The notes beneath the pieces were generated by a model. That model was not told the origin of the DNA. It ran no database searches and was given only the letters and a program-made list of their open reading frames with translations. DNA of 64,000 nucleotides from Achromobacter anxifer (lineage in GTDB: Bacteria; Pseudomonadota; Gammaproteobacteria; Burkholderiales; Burkholderiaceae_B): positions 248,001 through 312,000 of the forward strand of contig NZ_CAHLAR010000006.1 in the NCBI RefSeq assembly GCF_903652925.1, written 5' to 3'. A program made the position numbers and the translations under genes. Positions 1-14,300 of the stretch are shown here, one piece after another (the first letter of the stretch is position 1; every line of letters starts with the position of its first letter).

Positions 1-1
1 C

Positions 2-292
2 CTGGACCAGTTGCAACAAGTACGCGACAAGTACAGCGCGGGCCGCTACGGCGAAGTGATCCGCGGCGTCGCCACCTCCGACGCCCTGGCCACGTCCACC
101 AAGGCCGTGCGCATCGAAGCCTACAAGCTGCAGGCCTTCAGCTACTGCGTGAGCAAATACGCGCAACTGTGCGAAGACAGCTTCGCCCGCATCCTGGCGC
201 TGGATCCCGCTTTCGAGCTGGCGCCCAACGAGGCCGGCCACCCGGCCTGGGGTCCCGCTTTCCAGCGCGCCCGGGCACAGGTCGCGAAATAG
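2..292 (+). CDS. TssQ-like T6SS-associated lipoprotein, 3' part
   Basis: This reading frame is open from the first bases of the window, so the start codon and any lipoprotein signal peptide lie outside it. The visible C-terminal 96 or so residues are helical and TPR-like. They end with a run reading AFSYCV...LCEDSF...LDPAF and then EAGHPAWGPAF, which resembles what I remember of the small lipoproteins (TssQ family) found in type VI secretion loci of betaproteobacteria. It converges on rpoC and shares a terminator hairpin with it. No other T6SS gene is visible, so a role in secretion is inference from family resemblance. The alternative is a generic TPR-fold periplasmic protein. Confidence 0.55.
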   Translation: MDQLQQVRDKYSAGRYGEVIRGVATSDALATSTKAVRIEAYKLQAFSYCVSKYAQLCEDSFARILALDPAFELAPNEAGHPAWGPAFQRARAQVAK

Positions 293-309
293 ATCTTCCG
301 CCCGGAAAT

Positions 310-343
310 AAAAAGGCCGCTGATTTGCATCAGCGGCCTTTTT
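310..343. terminator. Bidirectional Rho-independent terminator between the TssQ-like gene and rpoC
   Basis: A perfect 15-bp stem (310-324 with 329-343) closes a 4-nt loop. The stem has a GC core flanked by A5 on the left and T5 on the right, so a U-tract follows the hairpin in both directions. It sits 17 bp after the plus-strand stop codon and 55 bp beyond the rpoC stop codon, and can end both transcripts. Confidence 0.85.
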
Positions 344-398
344 GCTTTCAGGCATCCCGCGCCAGACTGCGCGCGGGGTGCCTGCCGGGAGCTTCCGC

Positions 399-3300
399 TT
401 ATTCGGCGGAATCCTCGGCGCCGAGGTCGGCAGCCGGCGTTTCCGCATCCGAGCCCACCGTGACCGGCGAGTCTTCGAACGGGTTGGCCAGCTGGCGAGC
501 GGCTTCGCGTTCCGCGGCCTCCAGCGCTTCCTTGTCCTTGCGGGCATGGTGGTACGCCAGGCCGGTACCCGCCGGAATCAGGCGGCCGACGATGACGTTT
601 TCCTTCAAGCCACGCAGGTCGTCGCGCTTGCCCATGATGGCGGCTTCGGTCAGGACCCGGGTGGTTTCCTGGAACGAAGCGGCCGAGATGAACGAGTCGG
701 TCGACAGCGAGGCCTTGGTGATGCCCAGCAGCACGTTGTCGTACGTAGCCGGACGGCGGTCTTCGGCCGTGACGCGGTCGTTCTCGTTCAACAGCTCGGA
801 GCGCTCGACCTGCTCGCCCGGGATGAACTCGGTATCGCCAGCATCGACGATGTTCACGCGGCGCAGCATCTGGCGGACGATCACTTCAATGTGCTTGTCG
901 TTGATCTTCACGCCCTGCAGACGGTACACGTCCTGCACTTCGTCGACGATGTAGGTCGCCAGCTTCTCGATGCCTTGCAGGCGCAGGATGTCGTGGGGAT
1001 CGGCCGGGCCGTCCACGATCATTTCGCCCTTGTTCACCACCTGGCCGTCGTGCACCAGAACCTGCTTTTCCTTCGGAATCAGGAACTCGTGGCTCACGCC
1101 TTCCAGGTCGGTGATGACCAGACGCTGCTTGCCCTTGGTGTCCTTGCCGAACGAGACCGTGCCGGTGACGTCGGCGAGCATGCCGGCATCCTTCGGCGAA
1201 CGGGCTTCGAACAGCTCGGCCACTCGCGGCAGACCGCCGGTAATGTCGCGGGTCTTTTGCGATTCCTGCGGAATACGCGCCAGAACTTCACCCACGGCAA
1301 CCTGCTGGCCGTCGCGCACCGTGATCAGCGCGCCCACCGGGAACGAGATGTTCACCGAGTGATCGGTGCCGGCGATCTTGACGTCTTCGCCGTTCTCGTT
1401 GACCAGCTTGATCTGCGGACGCATGACGATCTTGCCGCCACGGGTCTTCGGCGTGATGACGACGAGCGTCGACAGGCCGGTGACTTCGTCCACCTGCTTG
1501 GCAACGGTCACGCCTTCTTCGATGTTCTCGAAGCGGACGGCGCCGCCGTATTCCGACACGATCGGACGGGTCAGCGGGTCCCACGTCGCCAGGCGCGCGC
1601 CAGCCTTCACGGCTTCGCCATCGCCCACCAGCACGGTCGCGCCGTACGGGATCTTGTGGCGTTCGCGTTCGCGGCCGTTGTCGTCGAAGATCGCCAGTTC
1701 GCCCGAGCGCGAGATCGCCACGCGTTCGCCCTTGGCGTTCGTGACATAGCGCATCGTGCTGGCAAAGCCGACGGTACCGCTGGACTTGGTTTCCACCGCG
1801 CTGGCCAGGGCCGAACGCGACGCCGCGCCACCGATGTGGAACGTACGCATCGTGAGCTGCGTGCCCGGTTCGCCGATGGACTGGGCGGCGATGACGCCGA
1901 CCGCTTCGCCCTGGTTGACCGGCGAGCCGCGGCCGAGGTCGCGGCCGTAGCAGTGCGCGCACAGGCCGTGGCGCGTTTCGCAAGTCAGCGGGGTGCGGAC
2001 CTTGACTTCGTCCACGCCGATGCGGTCGATGGTGTCGACCATGTCTTCGTCCAGCAGGGTGCCGGCGACGATGGCCGTTTCCTGCGTGTCCGGGTTGACG
2101 ATATCCACGGCGGCCACGCGGCCCAGGATACGGTCGCGCAACGGTTCGATGACTTCACCGCCTTCGACCAGGGCCTTCATGTTGTAGCCCTGCGAAGTGC
2201 CGCAATCGTCCTCGGTGATCACCAAGTCTTGCGTCACGTCGACCAGACGACGGGTCAGGTAACCCGAGTTGGCGGTCTTCAGTGCCGTATCGGCCAGACC
2301 CTTACGCGCGCCGTGAGTCGAGATGAAGTACTGGAGTACGTTCAGGCCTTCACGGAAGTTCGCGGTAATCGGCGTTTCGATAATCGAACCGTCCGGCTTG
2401 GCCATCAGGCCGCGCATACCGGCCAGCTGGCGGATCTGGGCGGCCGAACCGCGGGCGCCCGAGTCAGCCATCATGTAGATGGAGTTGAACGATTCCTGGC
2501 GCACTTCCTCGCCGTGACGGTTGATCACGGGCTCGGTGGCCAGTTGTTCCATCATCGCCTTGCCGACCTTGTCGCCGGCCTTGCCCCAGATGTCCACCAC
2601 GTTGTTGTAGCGTTCCTGGGACGTGACCAGACCCGACGAGTACTGCTTGTCGATTTCCTTCACTTCGCGGCTGGCTTCGGCCAGGATGCCTTCCTTGGCG
2701 GTCGGGATCAGCATGTCGCCCATGGCGATGGAGATACCGCCGCGCGTGGCCAGGCGGAAGCCCGACTGCATCAGCTTGTCAGCGAAGATCACGGTGTCGC
2801 GCAGGCCGCAGCGGCGGAACGACTGGTTGATCAGGCGCGAGATTTCCTTCTTCTTCAGCGCCTTGTTCAGCACCGTGAAGGGCAGGCCCTTGGGCAGGAT
2901 TTCGGACAGCAGCGCGCGGCCGACCGTCGTTTCATGACGGCGGATCACCGGCTGCCATTCGCCGTTCTCGTCGCGCTCGTGTTCCTTCAGGCGCACGGTG
3001 ATGCGCGACTGCAGTTCGACTTCGCCGTTGTCGTAGGCGCGCTGCACTTCAGCCACGTCGGTGAAGAAGATGCCTTCGCCGCGGCCATTGATGCGCTCGC
3101 GCGTCGTGTAGTACAGACCCAGCACGATGTCCTGGGACGGGACGATCGACGGTTCGCCGTTGGCCGGGAACAGCACGTTGTTGGAGGCCAGCATCAGCGT
3201 GCGCGCTTCCAGCTGGGCTTCCAGCGACAGCGGCACGTGAACGGCCATCTGGTCACCGTCGAAGTCGGCGTTGAACGCCGCGCAAACCAGCGGGTGCAGC

Positions 3301-4642
3301 TGGATGGCCTTGCCTTCGATCAGGACCGGCTCGAACGCCTGGATGCCCAAACGGTGCAGCGTGGGCGCACGGTTCAGCATGACCGGGTGTTCGCGGATGA
3401 CTTCTTCCAGGATGTCCCAGACCACCGGTTCCTGGCTTTCCACCAGCTTCTTGGCAGCCTTGATGGTCGTGGCCAGGCCCATCATCTCCAGACGATTGAA
3501 GATGAACGGCTTGAACAGTTCCAGGGCCATCAGCTTCGGCAGGCCGCACTGGTGCAGCTTGAGCTGCGGACCCACCACGATGACCGAACGGCCCGAGTAG
3601 TCGACGCGCTTGCCCAGCAGGTTCTGACGGAAACGACCGCTCTTGCCCTTGATCATGTCGGCCAGGGACTTGAGCTGGCGCTTGTTGGCGCCCGTCATGG
3701 CCTTGCCGCGGCGACCGTTGTCCAGCAGCGAGTCGACGGCTTCCTGCAGCATCCGCTTTTCGTTGCGCAGGATGATTTCCGGAGCCTTCAGCTCCAGCAG
3801 GCGCTTCAAGCGGTTGTTGCGGTTGATGACGCGGCGGTACAGGTCGTTCAGGTCGGAGGTCGCGAAGCGGCCGCCGTCCAGCGGCACCAGCGGACGCAGG
3901 TCCGGCGGCAGCACGGGCAGCACTTCCATGACCATCCACTCGGCCTTGATGCCGGACTTCTGGAAGCCTTCCAGCACCTTCAGGCGCTTGGAGATCTTCT
4001 TGATCTTCGCTTCCGAGCTGGTGGCCTTCAGTTCGCCGCGCAGCGTTTCCACTTCGCGGTCGATGTCGATGGTGCGCAGCAGTTCGCGCACGGCTTCCGC
4101 GCCCATCAGGGCACGGAAGTCGTCGCCGTACTCTTCGGTCTTGGCGAGGAAATCGTCATCCGACATGATCTGGCCGCGCTTGAGCGGCGTCATGCCAGGT
4201 TCGATCACGCACCAGGCTTCGAAGTACAGGACGCGTTCGATGTCGCGCAGGGTCATGTCGAGCACCATGCCCAGACGCGACGGCAGGCTCTTCAGGAACC
4301 AGATGTGCGCGACGGGGCTGGCCAGCTCGATGTGGCCCATGCGTTCACGGCGAACCTTGGCGACGGTCACTTCCACGCCGCACTTTTCGCAGATCACGCC
4401 ACGGTGCTTCAGGCGCTTGTACTTGCCGCACAAGCACTCGTAGTCCTTGATCGGGCCAAAGATCTTGGAGCAGAACAGGCCGTCGCGCTCAGGCTTGAAC
4501 GTGCGGTAGTTGATGGTCTCGGGCTTGCGAACTTCGCCGTAGGACCACGAACGGATCTTCTCGGGCGAGGCGATGCCGATCTTGATGGCATCGAACTGCT
4601 CGTCTTGCGAGACTTGCTTAAAGAGGTCGAGTAGCGCTTTCA

Positions 4643-4643
<1 letters not shown>
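399..4643 (-). CDS. rpoC: DNA-directed RNA polymerase subunit beta'
   Basis: The product is the 1414-residue beta' subunit of RNA polymerase. The N-terminal zinc finger is visible as CLCGKY...CEKCG near residues 70-88, and the universally conserved metal-chelating NADFDGDQM motif sits near residue 460. The second zinc-binding set ([17 protein letters not shown]) and the trigger-loop/bridge-helix segment [20 protein letters not shown] follow around residues 820-930. Length matches proteobacterial RpoC. Its ATG overlaps the rpoB stop codon by one base (TAATG), which implies translational coupling. It is the last gene of the rif operon and is followed by a strong terminator. Confidence 0.99.
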
Positions 4644-8755
<4,112 letters not shown>

Positions 8756-8812
8756 GAGCACTCCGACTCGAGGTTGCATGGGCCGTCAACCACGGCCCCA
8801 GGTGATACGACT

Positions 8813-8861
8813 CCAGGAAACCCCCCTGTAAAAGGGCATGCCCCCAGTAGGGGTTTCCTGG
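8813..8861 (-). promoter_or_regulatory. Stem-loop in the rpoB leader
   Basis: A perfect 12-bp inverted repeat (8813-8824 with 8850-8861) lies in the transcribed spacer between rplL and rpoB, about 58 bases upstream of the rpoB start codon. It has no U-tract and so is not a terminator. By analogy with the E. coli rplL-rpoB spacer, it may be an RNase III processing site; that is inference. Confidence 0.5.
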
Positions 8862-8871
8862 AAACGCAAAA

Positions 8872-8904
8872 GCCCGGGGACTGCAAACTGCGCTGTCCCC
8901 GGGC
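8872..8904 (-). terminator. Attenuator-type hairpin between rplL and rpoB
   Basis: A perfect 10-bp GC-rich stem (8872-8881 with 8895-8904) is followed, in the minus-strand transcript, by TTTTGC. It lies 15 bases after the rplL stop codon. Partial termination here would lower rpoBC expression relative to the ribosomal protein genes, as is known for the equivalent E. coli attenuator. Confidence 0.7.
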
Positions 8905-8919
8905 AAATTGACGCAGGTC

Positions 8920-9300
8920 TTACTTGACTTCGACCTTGGCGCCAGCTTCTTCCAGCTTCTTCTTGGCGGCTTCGGCGTCAGCCTTGGCCACAGCTTCCTT
9001 GACGGGCTTCGGAGCGCCGTCGACCAGGTCCTTGGCTTCCTTCAGACCCAGACCGGTCAGCTCGCGCACGGCCTTGATGACGCTAACCTTGTTGGCGCCG
9101 GCGTCGGTCAGGACGACGGTGAACTCGGTTTGCTCTTCAGCGGCGGCGGCAGCGCCACCAGCGGCGGGAGCAGCGACAGCGACAGCGGCGGCAGCAGCCG
9201 ACACGCCGAACTTCTCTTCCATTTCCTTGATCAGCTCGGACAGCTCGAGCACGGTCATGCCAGCGATGGCGTCAAGGATTTCAGCTTTGTTAAGTGCCAT
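8920..9300 (-). CDS. rplL: 50S ribosomal protein L7/L12
   Basis: The product is the 126-residue stalk protein that recruits translation factors to the ribosome as dimers on L10. The N-terminal dimerisation helix ([12 protein letters not shown]) is followed by the alanine-rich flexible hinge (residues about 38-56) and the C-terminal domain with [27 protein letters not shown], the factor-binding surface. The start at 9300 has a GGAG-like ribosome-binding site. It lies directly downstream of rplJ with an 81-bp spacer and upstream of the rpoB attenuator. Confidence 0.98.
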   Translation of the reverse strand: MALNKAEILDAIAGMTVLELSELIKEMEEKFGVSAAAAAVAVAAPAAGGAAAAAEEQTEFTVVLTDAGANKVSVIKAVRELTGLGLKEAKDLVDGAPKPVKEAVAKADAEAAKKKLEEAGAKVEVK

Positions 9301-9381
9301 TTTTCAGAACTCCAAATATTTTGGTAATGCCAGGGTTTGGGTGTCGCTCGGTCGTTCAGCGAATTCCGGGAAGGCAGGCGA

Positions 9382-9906
9382 TTAAGCCGCGGCCTTCTGG
9401 TCGCGCACAGCCGCGAGGCCACGGGCGAACTTGGTCGGAACTTCGTTGAGCGTACGCACGAATTGCGCGATGGGGGCTTGCATGGTGCCCAGCAGTTTCG
9501 ACAGCAACTCTTCGCGCGAGGGCATGGTGGCCAGGGCCTTCACACCTTCTTGGTTCAACAGGCTGTTGGGCAGCGAGCCCGCCTTGATGACCAGCTTGTC
9601 ATTGCTCTTCGCGAAACCTGCGAGGACCTTGGCCGCCGCGACCGGATCAGCGCTGATGCCATAGATCAGCGGACCAGTCAGTTGCTCGGCCAACGGCTCG
9701 AAAGCCGTGCCGGCAACAGCACGACGGGCCAGCGAGTTCTTCAGAACACGCAGATACACGCCCGATTCACGCGCAGTTTTGCGCAGTACGGTGACAGAGG
9801 CGACGTCCAGACCACGGTACTCAGCGATAACAATCGATTGAGCCTTGGCGACTTCCGCCGAGACTTCCTCGATCACCACCGCTTTCTCTTGACGATTGAG
9901 ACTCAC
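9382..9906 (-). CDS. rplJ: 50S ribosomal protein L10
   Basis: The product is the 174-residue L10 protein, which anchors L7/L12 dimers to the large subunit next to L11. It starts [19 protein letters not shown] and contains the rRNA-binding core [40 protein letters not shown]. The C-terminal helix ([33 protein letters not shown]) is the docking site for L7/L12. In other proteobacteria the L10-L12 complex represses its own messenger by binding the leader, and a 249-bp leader is present here. Confidence 0.98.
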   Translation of the reverse strand: MSLNRQEKAVVIEEVSAEVAKAQSIVIAEYRGLDVASVTVLRKTARESGVYLRVLKNSLARRAVAGTAFEPLAEQLTGPLIYGISADPVAAAKVLAGFAKSNDKLVIKAGSLPNSLLNQEGVKALATMPSREELLSKLLGTMQAPIAQFVRTLNEVPTKFARGLAAVRDQKAAA

Positions 9907-10155
9907 GGTTTGAACACTCCATCAAAAGACGCCTGGGGCCTGAGCCTTGCGCGTCAACCGAATGCGGCGCCTGGTCGAGTTCTTCGTATAAAGAAATCTT
10001 CCTGGGGACGCCGTCTACGCTGGATCCGAACCTTGCTGGCTTCGGGATTAAGCGGAGTGGATCGATGCTGCTTGAACCACCCTGCTCCAGCGGTCTTTGA
10101 CAGCAACATCCGGAGGAATCCGGATGCAGCCCAAAGTACGTTTACAGCTATCGGC
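9907..10155 (-). promoter_or_regulatory. rplJ leader region, candidate L10 autoregulatory leader
   Basis: This 249-bp spacer between rplA and rplJ holds no gene. Its position and length match the L10 leader of the rplJL-rpoBC operon in other proteobacteria, where the L10-L12 complex binds and represses translation and where a promoter usually lies. I did not fold it, so the assignment rests on position. Confidence 0.45.
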
Positions 10156-10854
10156 TTAGTTGGCCGACAGCGAGGCAATTTCCACGCGCGCACCGCCGCC
10201 CATCGTGGACGAAACGGCCAGCTTGCGCAGGTAAATGCCCTTGGCAGCTGCGGGACGAGCCTTTTGCAGGGCGTCGACCAGAGCGGCCAGGTTGGTTTGC
10301 AGCTGTTCCACGCCGAACGACGCGCGGCCGATCGTTGCGTGGATGATGCCGGCCTTGTCGGTGCGGTACTGAACCTGACCGGCCTTGGCGTTCTTGACAG
10401 CGGTAGCGACGTCCGGGGTCACGGTGCCGACCTTCGGGTTCGGCATCAGGCCACGGGGACCCAGGATCTGGCCCAGGGCACCCACGACACGCATCGTGTC
10501 GGGCGAGGCGATGACCACGTCGAAGTCCATTTGACCGGCCTTGATCTGGTCAGCCAGGTCGTCCAGACCGACGATGTCGGCGCCAGCGGCCTTGGCGGCT
10601 TCAGCCTTGTCGCCTTGGGCGAACACGGCCACGCGGACCGACTTGCCGGTGCCGGCGGGCAGCACGACCGAACCGCGGACCAGTTGGTCCGACTTCTTCG
10701 GGTCGATGCCGAGCTGCACGGCCACGTCAATGGATTCATTGAACTTGGCGACAGCGGTTTCCTTGACCAGGGTCAGGGCTTCAGCGACCGGGTACAGCTT
10801 GGTGCGGTCGATCTTCTGCGCAATGGCGGCGGCGCGCTTGGACAGTTTTGCCAT
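10156..10854 (-). CDS. rplA: 50S ribosomal protein L1
   Basis: The product is the 232-residue L1 protein, which binds 23S rRNA at the E-site stalk and acts in other bacteria as translational repressor of the L11 operon. Recognisable segments are [33 protein letters not shown] (the L1 signature near residues 130-140) and the C-terminal [11 protein letters not shown]. The start codon follows the rplK stop codon after two bases, so the two are translationally coupled. Confidence 0.98.
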   Translation of the reverse strand: MAKLSKRAAAIAQKIDRTKLYPVAEALTLVKETAVAKFNESIDVAVQLGIDPKKSDQLVRGSVVLPAGTGKSVRVAVFAQGDKAEAAKAAGADIVGLDDLADQIKAGQMDFDVVIASPDTMRVVGALGQILGPRGLMPNPKVGTVTPDVATAVKNAKAGQVQYRTDKAGIIHATIGRASFGVEQLQTNLAALVDALQKARPAAAKGIYLRKLAVSSTMGGGARVEIASLSAN

Positions 10855-10856
10855 GA

Positions 10857-11288
10857 TTAGATCCCCTCAACCGTGATGCCCATGCTGCGGGCGCTGCCAG
10901 CGATCGTGCGCACGGCGGCGTCCAGATCAGCGGCGGTCAGATCGGGGCCCTTGGCCTTGGCGATCTCTTCAGCTTGCGCGCGGGTCAGCGTGCCGACCTT
11001 GTCGGTATGCGGCTTGGACGAACCCTTTTGCACGCCGGCGGCCTTCTTGATGAGGACCGTCGCGGGCGGGGTCTTCATGATGAAGGTGAAGCTCTTGTCC
11101 GCGAAGGCGGTGATCACCACGGGAATCGGCAGACCAGGCTCCATGCCTTGGGTCTTGGCGTTGAACGCCTTGCAGAATTCCATGATGTTCAGGCCACGCT
11201 GACCCAGGGCCGGGCCAATCGGGGGGGAGGGGTTAGCCTTACCAGCCGGCACTTGCAGCTTGATAAAGCCGACGATCTTCTTCGCCAT
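10857..11288 (-). CDS. rplK: 50S ribosomal protein L11
   Basis: The product is the 143-residue L11 protein of the GTPase-associated centre. It begins [34 protein letters not shown], where the proline-rich N-terminal segment is the thiostrepton-site face. The C-terminal RNA-binding domain ends [19 protein letters not shown]. It is the first ribosomal protein gene after nusG, with a 66-bp spacer that may carry the L1-binding leader known from E. coli. Confidence 0.98.
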   Translation of the reverse strand: MAKKIVGFIKLQVPAGKANPSPPIGPALGQRGLNIMEFCKAFNAKTQGMEPGLPIPVVITAFADKSFTFIMKTPPATVLIKKAAGVQKGSSKPHTDKVGTLTRAQAEEIAKAKGPDLTAADLDAAVRTIAGSARSMGITVEGI

Positions 11289-11354
11289 GCTTTGCTCCTT
11301 GCGGGTTATATCGCTCCTGGGCGTTCAGGCCTGGGAGCTCCCCGGGGGTTGAAA

Positions 11355-11888
11355 TCAGGTCTTTTCGACCTGGCTGAAATCGAGTTCGACGGGCGTGGCG
11401 CGACCAAAAATGGTGACAGACACGCGTACCTTGCTCTTTTCGTAATTGACTTCTTCGACGTTGCCGTTGAAGTCTGCAAACGGACCTTCCTTGACCCGAA
11501 CCATCTCGCCCACTTCGAACAGGATCTTGGGGCGGGGTTTCTCGACGCCCTCTTCCATCTGGGAGAGGATCTTCTCGACTTCCTTTTCGGAAATCGGGGT
11601 CGGACGGTTGCCCGAGCCACCCAAAAAGCCGGTGACGCGGTTGGTGTTCTTGACCAGGTGCCACGTTTCGTCGGTCAGGTCCATTTCAACCAGGACATAA
11701 CCGGGGAAAATGCGGCGCTCGGTGATCGACTTCTGACCACCCTTGACCTCGACGACTTCCTCGGAGGGCACAAGGATGCGGCCAAAAGACGTTTGCAGGC
11801 CCGCGCGCTCGATGCGCTCGTTCAGGGCCTTGTGTACGCTTTTTTCCATGCCGGAGTACACATGGACGACATACCAACGCTTACTCAT
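11355..11888 (-). CDS. nusG: Transcription termination/antitermination factor NusG
   Basis: The product is a 177-residue NusG protein that suppresses pausing, links RNA polymerase to Rho and couples it to the leading ribosome. The NGN domain starts [22 protein letters not shown] and contains [14 protein letters not shown]. The C-terminal KOW domain shows [21 protein letters not shown] near residues 125-145. It lies nine bases downstream of secE, the classical secE-nusG pair. Confidence 0.98.
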   Translation of the reverse strand: MSKRWYVVHVYSGMEKSVHKALNERIERAGLQTSFGRILVPSEEVVEVKGGQKSITERRIFPGYVLVEMDLTDETWHLVKNTNRVTGFLGGSGNRPTPISEKEVEKILSQMEEGVEKPRPKILFEVGEMVRVKEGPFADFNGNVEEVNYEKSKVRVSVTIFGRATPVELDFSQVEKT

Positions 11889-11897
11889 TCGCCGTCC

Positions 11898-12278
11898 TTA
11901 TTTCCAGCCCAACAGCAGGCCGTAGAGAATCCATTCGATGCCCTTGTCGAGCACCCACATGAAAATGCCCATGACCGCCACGAACGCGAAAACGATGCCC
12001 GTCATCTGGGTCGTTTCCTTGCGGGTGGGCCACGAGACACGCTTGACTTCGTTGTAGGACTCGCTGGCGAAGCTCAGGGTGCGGCGGCCGGGTTCGCTGA
12101 ACCAGGCGATCACGGCTGCGATCACGAGGCCGCCGACGAACACGCCGATACGTGCAGGCATGGGTTGCGCGCTGAGCACGGAAAACCCGACGATGCCAGC
12201 AATAACGACGAGAACCGCCAGCCCGAGCTTCACCCGGTCGGCGGTACTGGTTACGGTTTCTACGCTGGTATTAGACAT
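11898..12278 (-). CDS. secE: Preprotein translocase subunit SecE
   Basis: The product is a 126-residue SecE, which clamps SecY in the inner-membrane SecYEG channel. It has the long, three-helix form typical of proteobacteria: two N-terminal hydrophobic segments near residues 18-35 and 43-60, then the conserved amphipathic EVKRVSWPTRKETTQ near residues 77-92 and a final membrane helix. It is transcribed between tRNA-Trp and nusG, as in most betaproteobacteria. Confidence 0.97.
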   Translation of the reverse strand: MSNTSVETVTSTADRVKLGLAVLVVIAGIVGFSVLSAQPMPARIGVFVGGLVIAAVIAWFSEPGRRTLSFASESYNEVKRVSWPTRKETTQMTGIVFAFVAVMGIFMWVLDKGIEWILYGLLLGWK

Positions 12279-12342
12279 ATTGCGACGCGAGCCGCCGTGA
12301 ATGCGTAACTCGCGATGATCTCCCGCGGGTTTATCCTGGCGG

Positions 12343-12418
12343 TGGCAGGGGCAGTAGGAATCGAACCTACAACCTTCGGTTTTGGAGACCGACGCTCTGC
12401 CAATTGAGCTATGCCCCT
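12343..12418 (-). tRNA. tRNA-Trp (anticodon CCA)
   Basis: A 76-nt cloverleaf reads on the minus strand with a 7-bp acceptor stem (AGGGGCA with TGCCCCT), discriminator G and an encoded CCA end. The anticodon loop is CTCCAAA and the T loop has GGTTCGATTCC. It sits between tuf and secE. Confidence 0.97.
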
Positions 12419-12504
12419 AAAACACTACACTTGCACTACACAGCTGCTTCCGCTTTACATACAACAACTTGCGGAACCATAAATCATACTACTTTTACAG
12501 CAAA

Positions 12505-12541
12505 GATGGATAGAGGGACTTGAGAGTCCACTCTACCCATC
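12505..12541 (-). terminator. Imperfect hairpin downstream of tuf
   Basis: Eleven bases after the tuf stop codon, 12527-12541 pairs with 12505-12518 in an imperfect stem with two bulges. The following minus-strand bases (TTTGCTG) are only weakly U-rich. It could terminate tuf or act as a processing site before tRNA-Trp. Confidence 0.4.
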
Positions 12542-12551
12542 CGGGTATTGC

Positions 12552-13742
12552 TTACTTCAGGATCTTGGCGACGACGCCGGCGCCGACGGTACGACCGCCT
12601 TCACGGATGGCGAAACGCAGACCTTCTTCCATGGCGATGGGGGCCAGCAGCTTGACCGTCATGGCCACGTTGTCGCCCGGCAGAACCATTTCCTTGTCGG
12701 CCGGCAGTTCGATCGTGCCCGTCACGTCGGTCGTGCGGAAGTAGAACTGGGGACGATAGCCTTGGAAGAACGGGGTATGACGGCCGCCTTCTTCCTTGGA
12801 CAGGATGTACACCTCGGACGTGAAGTCCGTGTGCGGGGTGATCGAGCCCGGCTTGGCCAGAACTTGGCCGCGCTGGACGTCTTCACGCTTGGTGCCGCGC
12901 AGCAGGATGCCCACGTTGTCGCCGGCTTGACCTTGGTCCAGCAGCTTGCGGAACATTTCCACGCCCGTGCAGGTCGTCTTCACCGTCGGAACGATACCGA
13001 CGATTTCGATTTCTTCGCCGACCTTGATCACGCCGCGTTCGATACGGCCGGTCACCACGGTGCCGCGACCCGAGATCGAGAACACGTCTTCAACCGGCAT
13101 CAGGAACGTGCCGTCCACGGCGCGCTCGGGCGTCGGGATGTACGAATCCAGCGCAGCGGCCAGAGCCATGATGGCTTGTTCGCCCAGTTCGCCCTTGTCG
13201 CCTTCCAGCGCCAGCTTGGCCGAACCCTTCACGATCGGGGTGTCGTCGCCCGGGAAGTCGTACTTCGACAGCAGTTCGCGAACTTCCATTTCCACCAGCT
13301 CGAGCAGCTCGGCGTCGTCAACCATGTCAGCCTTGTTCAGGAAGACGATGATGTACGGCACGCCAACCTGGCGCGACAGCAGGATGTGTTCGCGGGTCTG
13401 CGGCATCGGGCCGTCAGCGGCCGACACCACCAGGATCGCGCCGTCCATTTGCGCCGCGCCCGTGATCATGTTCTTCACGTAGTCAGCGTGGCCCGGGCAG
13501 TCAACGTGCGCGTAGTGACGCGCTTCCGTTTCGTACTCGACGTGGGCCGTGTTGATCGTGATGCCGCGAGCCTTTTCTTCAGGAGTCGCATCGATCTGGT
13601 CGTAGCCCTTGGCTTCGCCGCCGAACTTGTTCGACAGAACGGTCGTGATGGCCGCCGTCAACGTCGTTTTGCCGTGGTCAACGTGACCAATCGTACCCAC
13701 GTTCACGTGCGGCTTGGTACGTTCAAACTTGCCTTTTGCCAT
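12552..13742 (-). CDS. tuf: Elongation factor Tu
   Basis: The product is EF-Tu, 396 residues, the GTPase that delivers aminoacyl-tRNA to the ribosome. A longer frame starts at 13838, but it would run through the promoter and tRNA spacer. The ATG at 13742 gives the family N-terminus [20 protein letters not shown] and has an AGGAG ribosome-binding site. G1 is GHVDHGKTT (residues 18-26), G3 is DCPGHADY and G4 is NKAD. The usual second tuf copy by rpsG-fusA is not in the window. Confidence 0.98.
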   Translation of the reverse strand: MAKGKFERTKPHVNVGTIGHVDHGKTTLTAAITTVLSNKFGGEAKGYDQIDATPEEKARGITINTAHVEYETEARHYAHVDCPGHADYVKNMITGAAQMDGAILVVSAADGPMPQTREHILLSRQVGVPYIIVFLNKADMVDDAELLELVEMEVRELLSKYDFPGDDTPIVKGSAKLALEGDKGELGEQAIMALAAALDSYIPTPERAVDGTFLMPVEDVFSISGRGTVVTGRIERGVIKVGEEIEIVGIVPTVKTTCTGVEMFRKLLDQGQAGDNVGILLRGTKREDVQRGQVLAKPGSITPHTDFTSEVYILSKEEGGRHTPFFQGYRPQFYFRTTDVTGTIELPADKEMVLPGDNVAMTVKLLAPIAMEEGLRFAIREGGRTVGAGVVAKILK

Positions 13743-13793
13743 GGCTGACTCCTGACCTGGATTGCGCTTCTGACTGAAGAAGAGAGAAATTAG

Positions 13794-13868
<75 letters not shown>

Positions 13869-13878
13869 AAATAAATCT

Positions 13879-13952
13879 TGGAGCGGGTGAAGGGAATCGA
13901 ACCCTCGTCGTAAGCTTGGAAGGCTTCTGCTCTACCATTGAGCTACACCCGC
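13879..13952 (-). tRNA. tRNA-Gly (anticodon TCC)
   Basis: A 74-nt minus-strand cloverleaf has acceptor stem GCGGGTG with CACCCGC, discriminator T and encoded CCA. The anticodon loop TTCCAAG gives TCC. Ten bases separate it from tRNA-Thr. Confidence 0.97.
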
Positions 13953-14059
13953 GGCATACCCTTTCACCTTCTCTTTCCCAAACCTTTTTCAATCTGAAGC
14001 CCGGGACAGCTTTACAACCTTCTTTGCGAAGGCTGCTCAGCTTTCTGAGCTTCACATTG

Positions 14060-14088
14060 TAAATCCAGGCAAACCGCGCCTGGATTTA
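14060..14088 (-). other. Stem-loop between tRNA-Tyr and tRNA-Gly
   Basis: A perfect 11-bp inverted repeat (14060-14070 with 14078-14088) closes a 7-nt loop just after the tRNA-Tyr 3' end. No U-tract follows, so it is more likely a spacer structure used in processing the polycistronic tRNA precursor than a terminator. The rest of the 148-bp spacer shows nothing else. Confidence 0.5.
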
Positions 14089-14100
14089 GGTGTAGGTCTC

Positions 14101-14187
14101 TGGTGGAGGAGGTTGGATTCGAACCAACGTAGGCGCAAGGCCAACAGATTTACAGTCTGCCCCCTTTAACCACTCGGGCACTCCTCC
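14101..14187 (-). tRNA. tRNA-Tyr (anticodon GTA)
   Basis: An 87-nt class II cloverleaf with a long variable arm reads on the minus strand. The acceptor stem is GGAGGAG with CTCCTCC, discriminator A, encoded CCA. The anticodon loop CTGTAAA gives GTA. It is the first gene of the tRNA-tuf transcript. Confidence 0.97.
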
Positions 14188-14300
14188 ACAGGAGAATTCG
14201 AGATTATGAACACTTTCAAATCCGCTGTCAAACGCTTGGGACGAAATATTCAAAATTCTTCTTCAACCACCGCAGCGTTTCCGCGCAGAGGGGGCGAAGC

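Noticed and set aside
14060-14088. The hairpin between tRNA-Tyr and tRNA-Gly as a terminator
   Set aside because: No U-tract follows and termination would cut off the other tRNAs and tuf; kept only as a processing structure.
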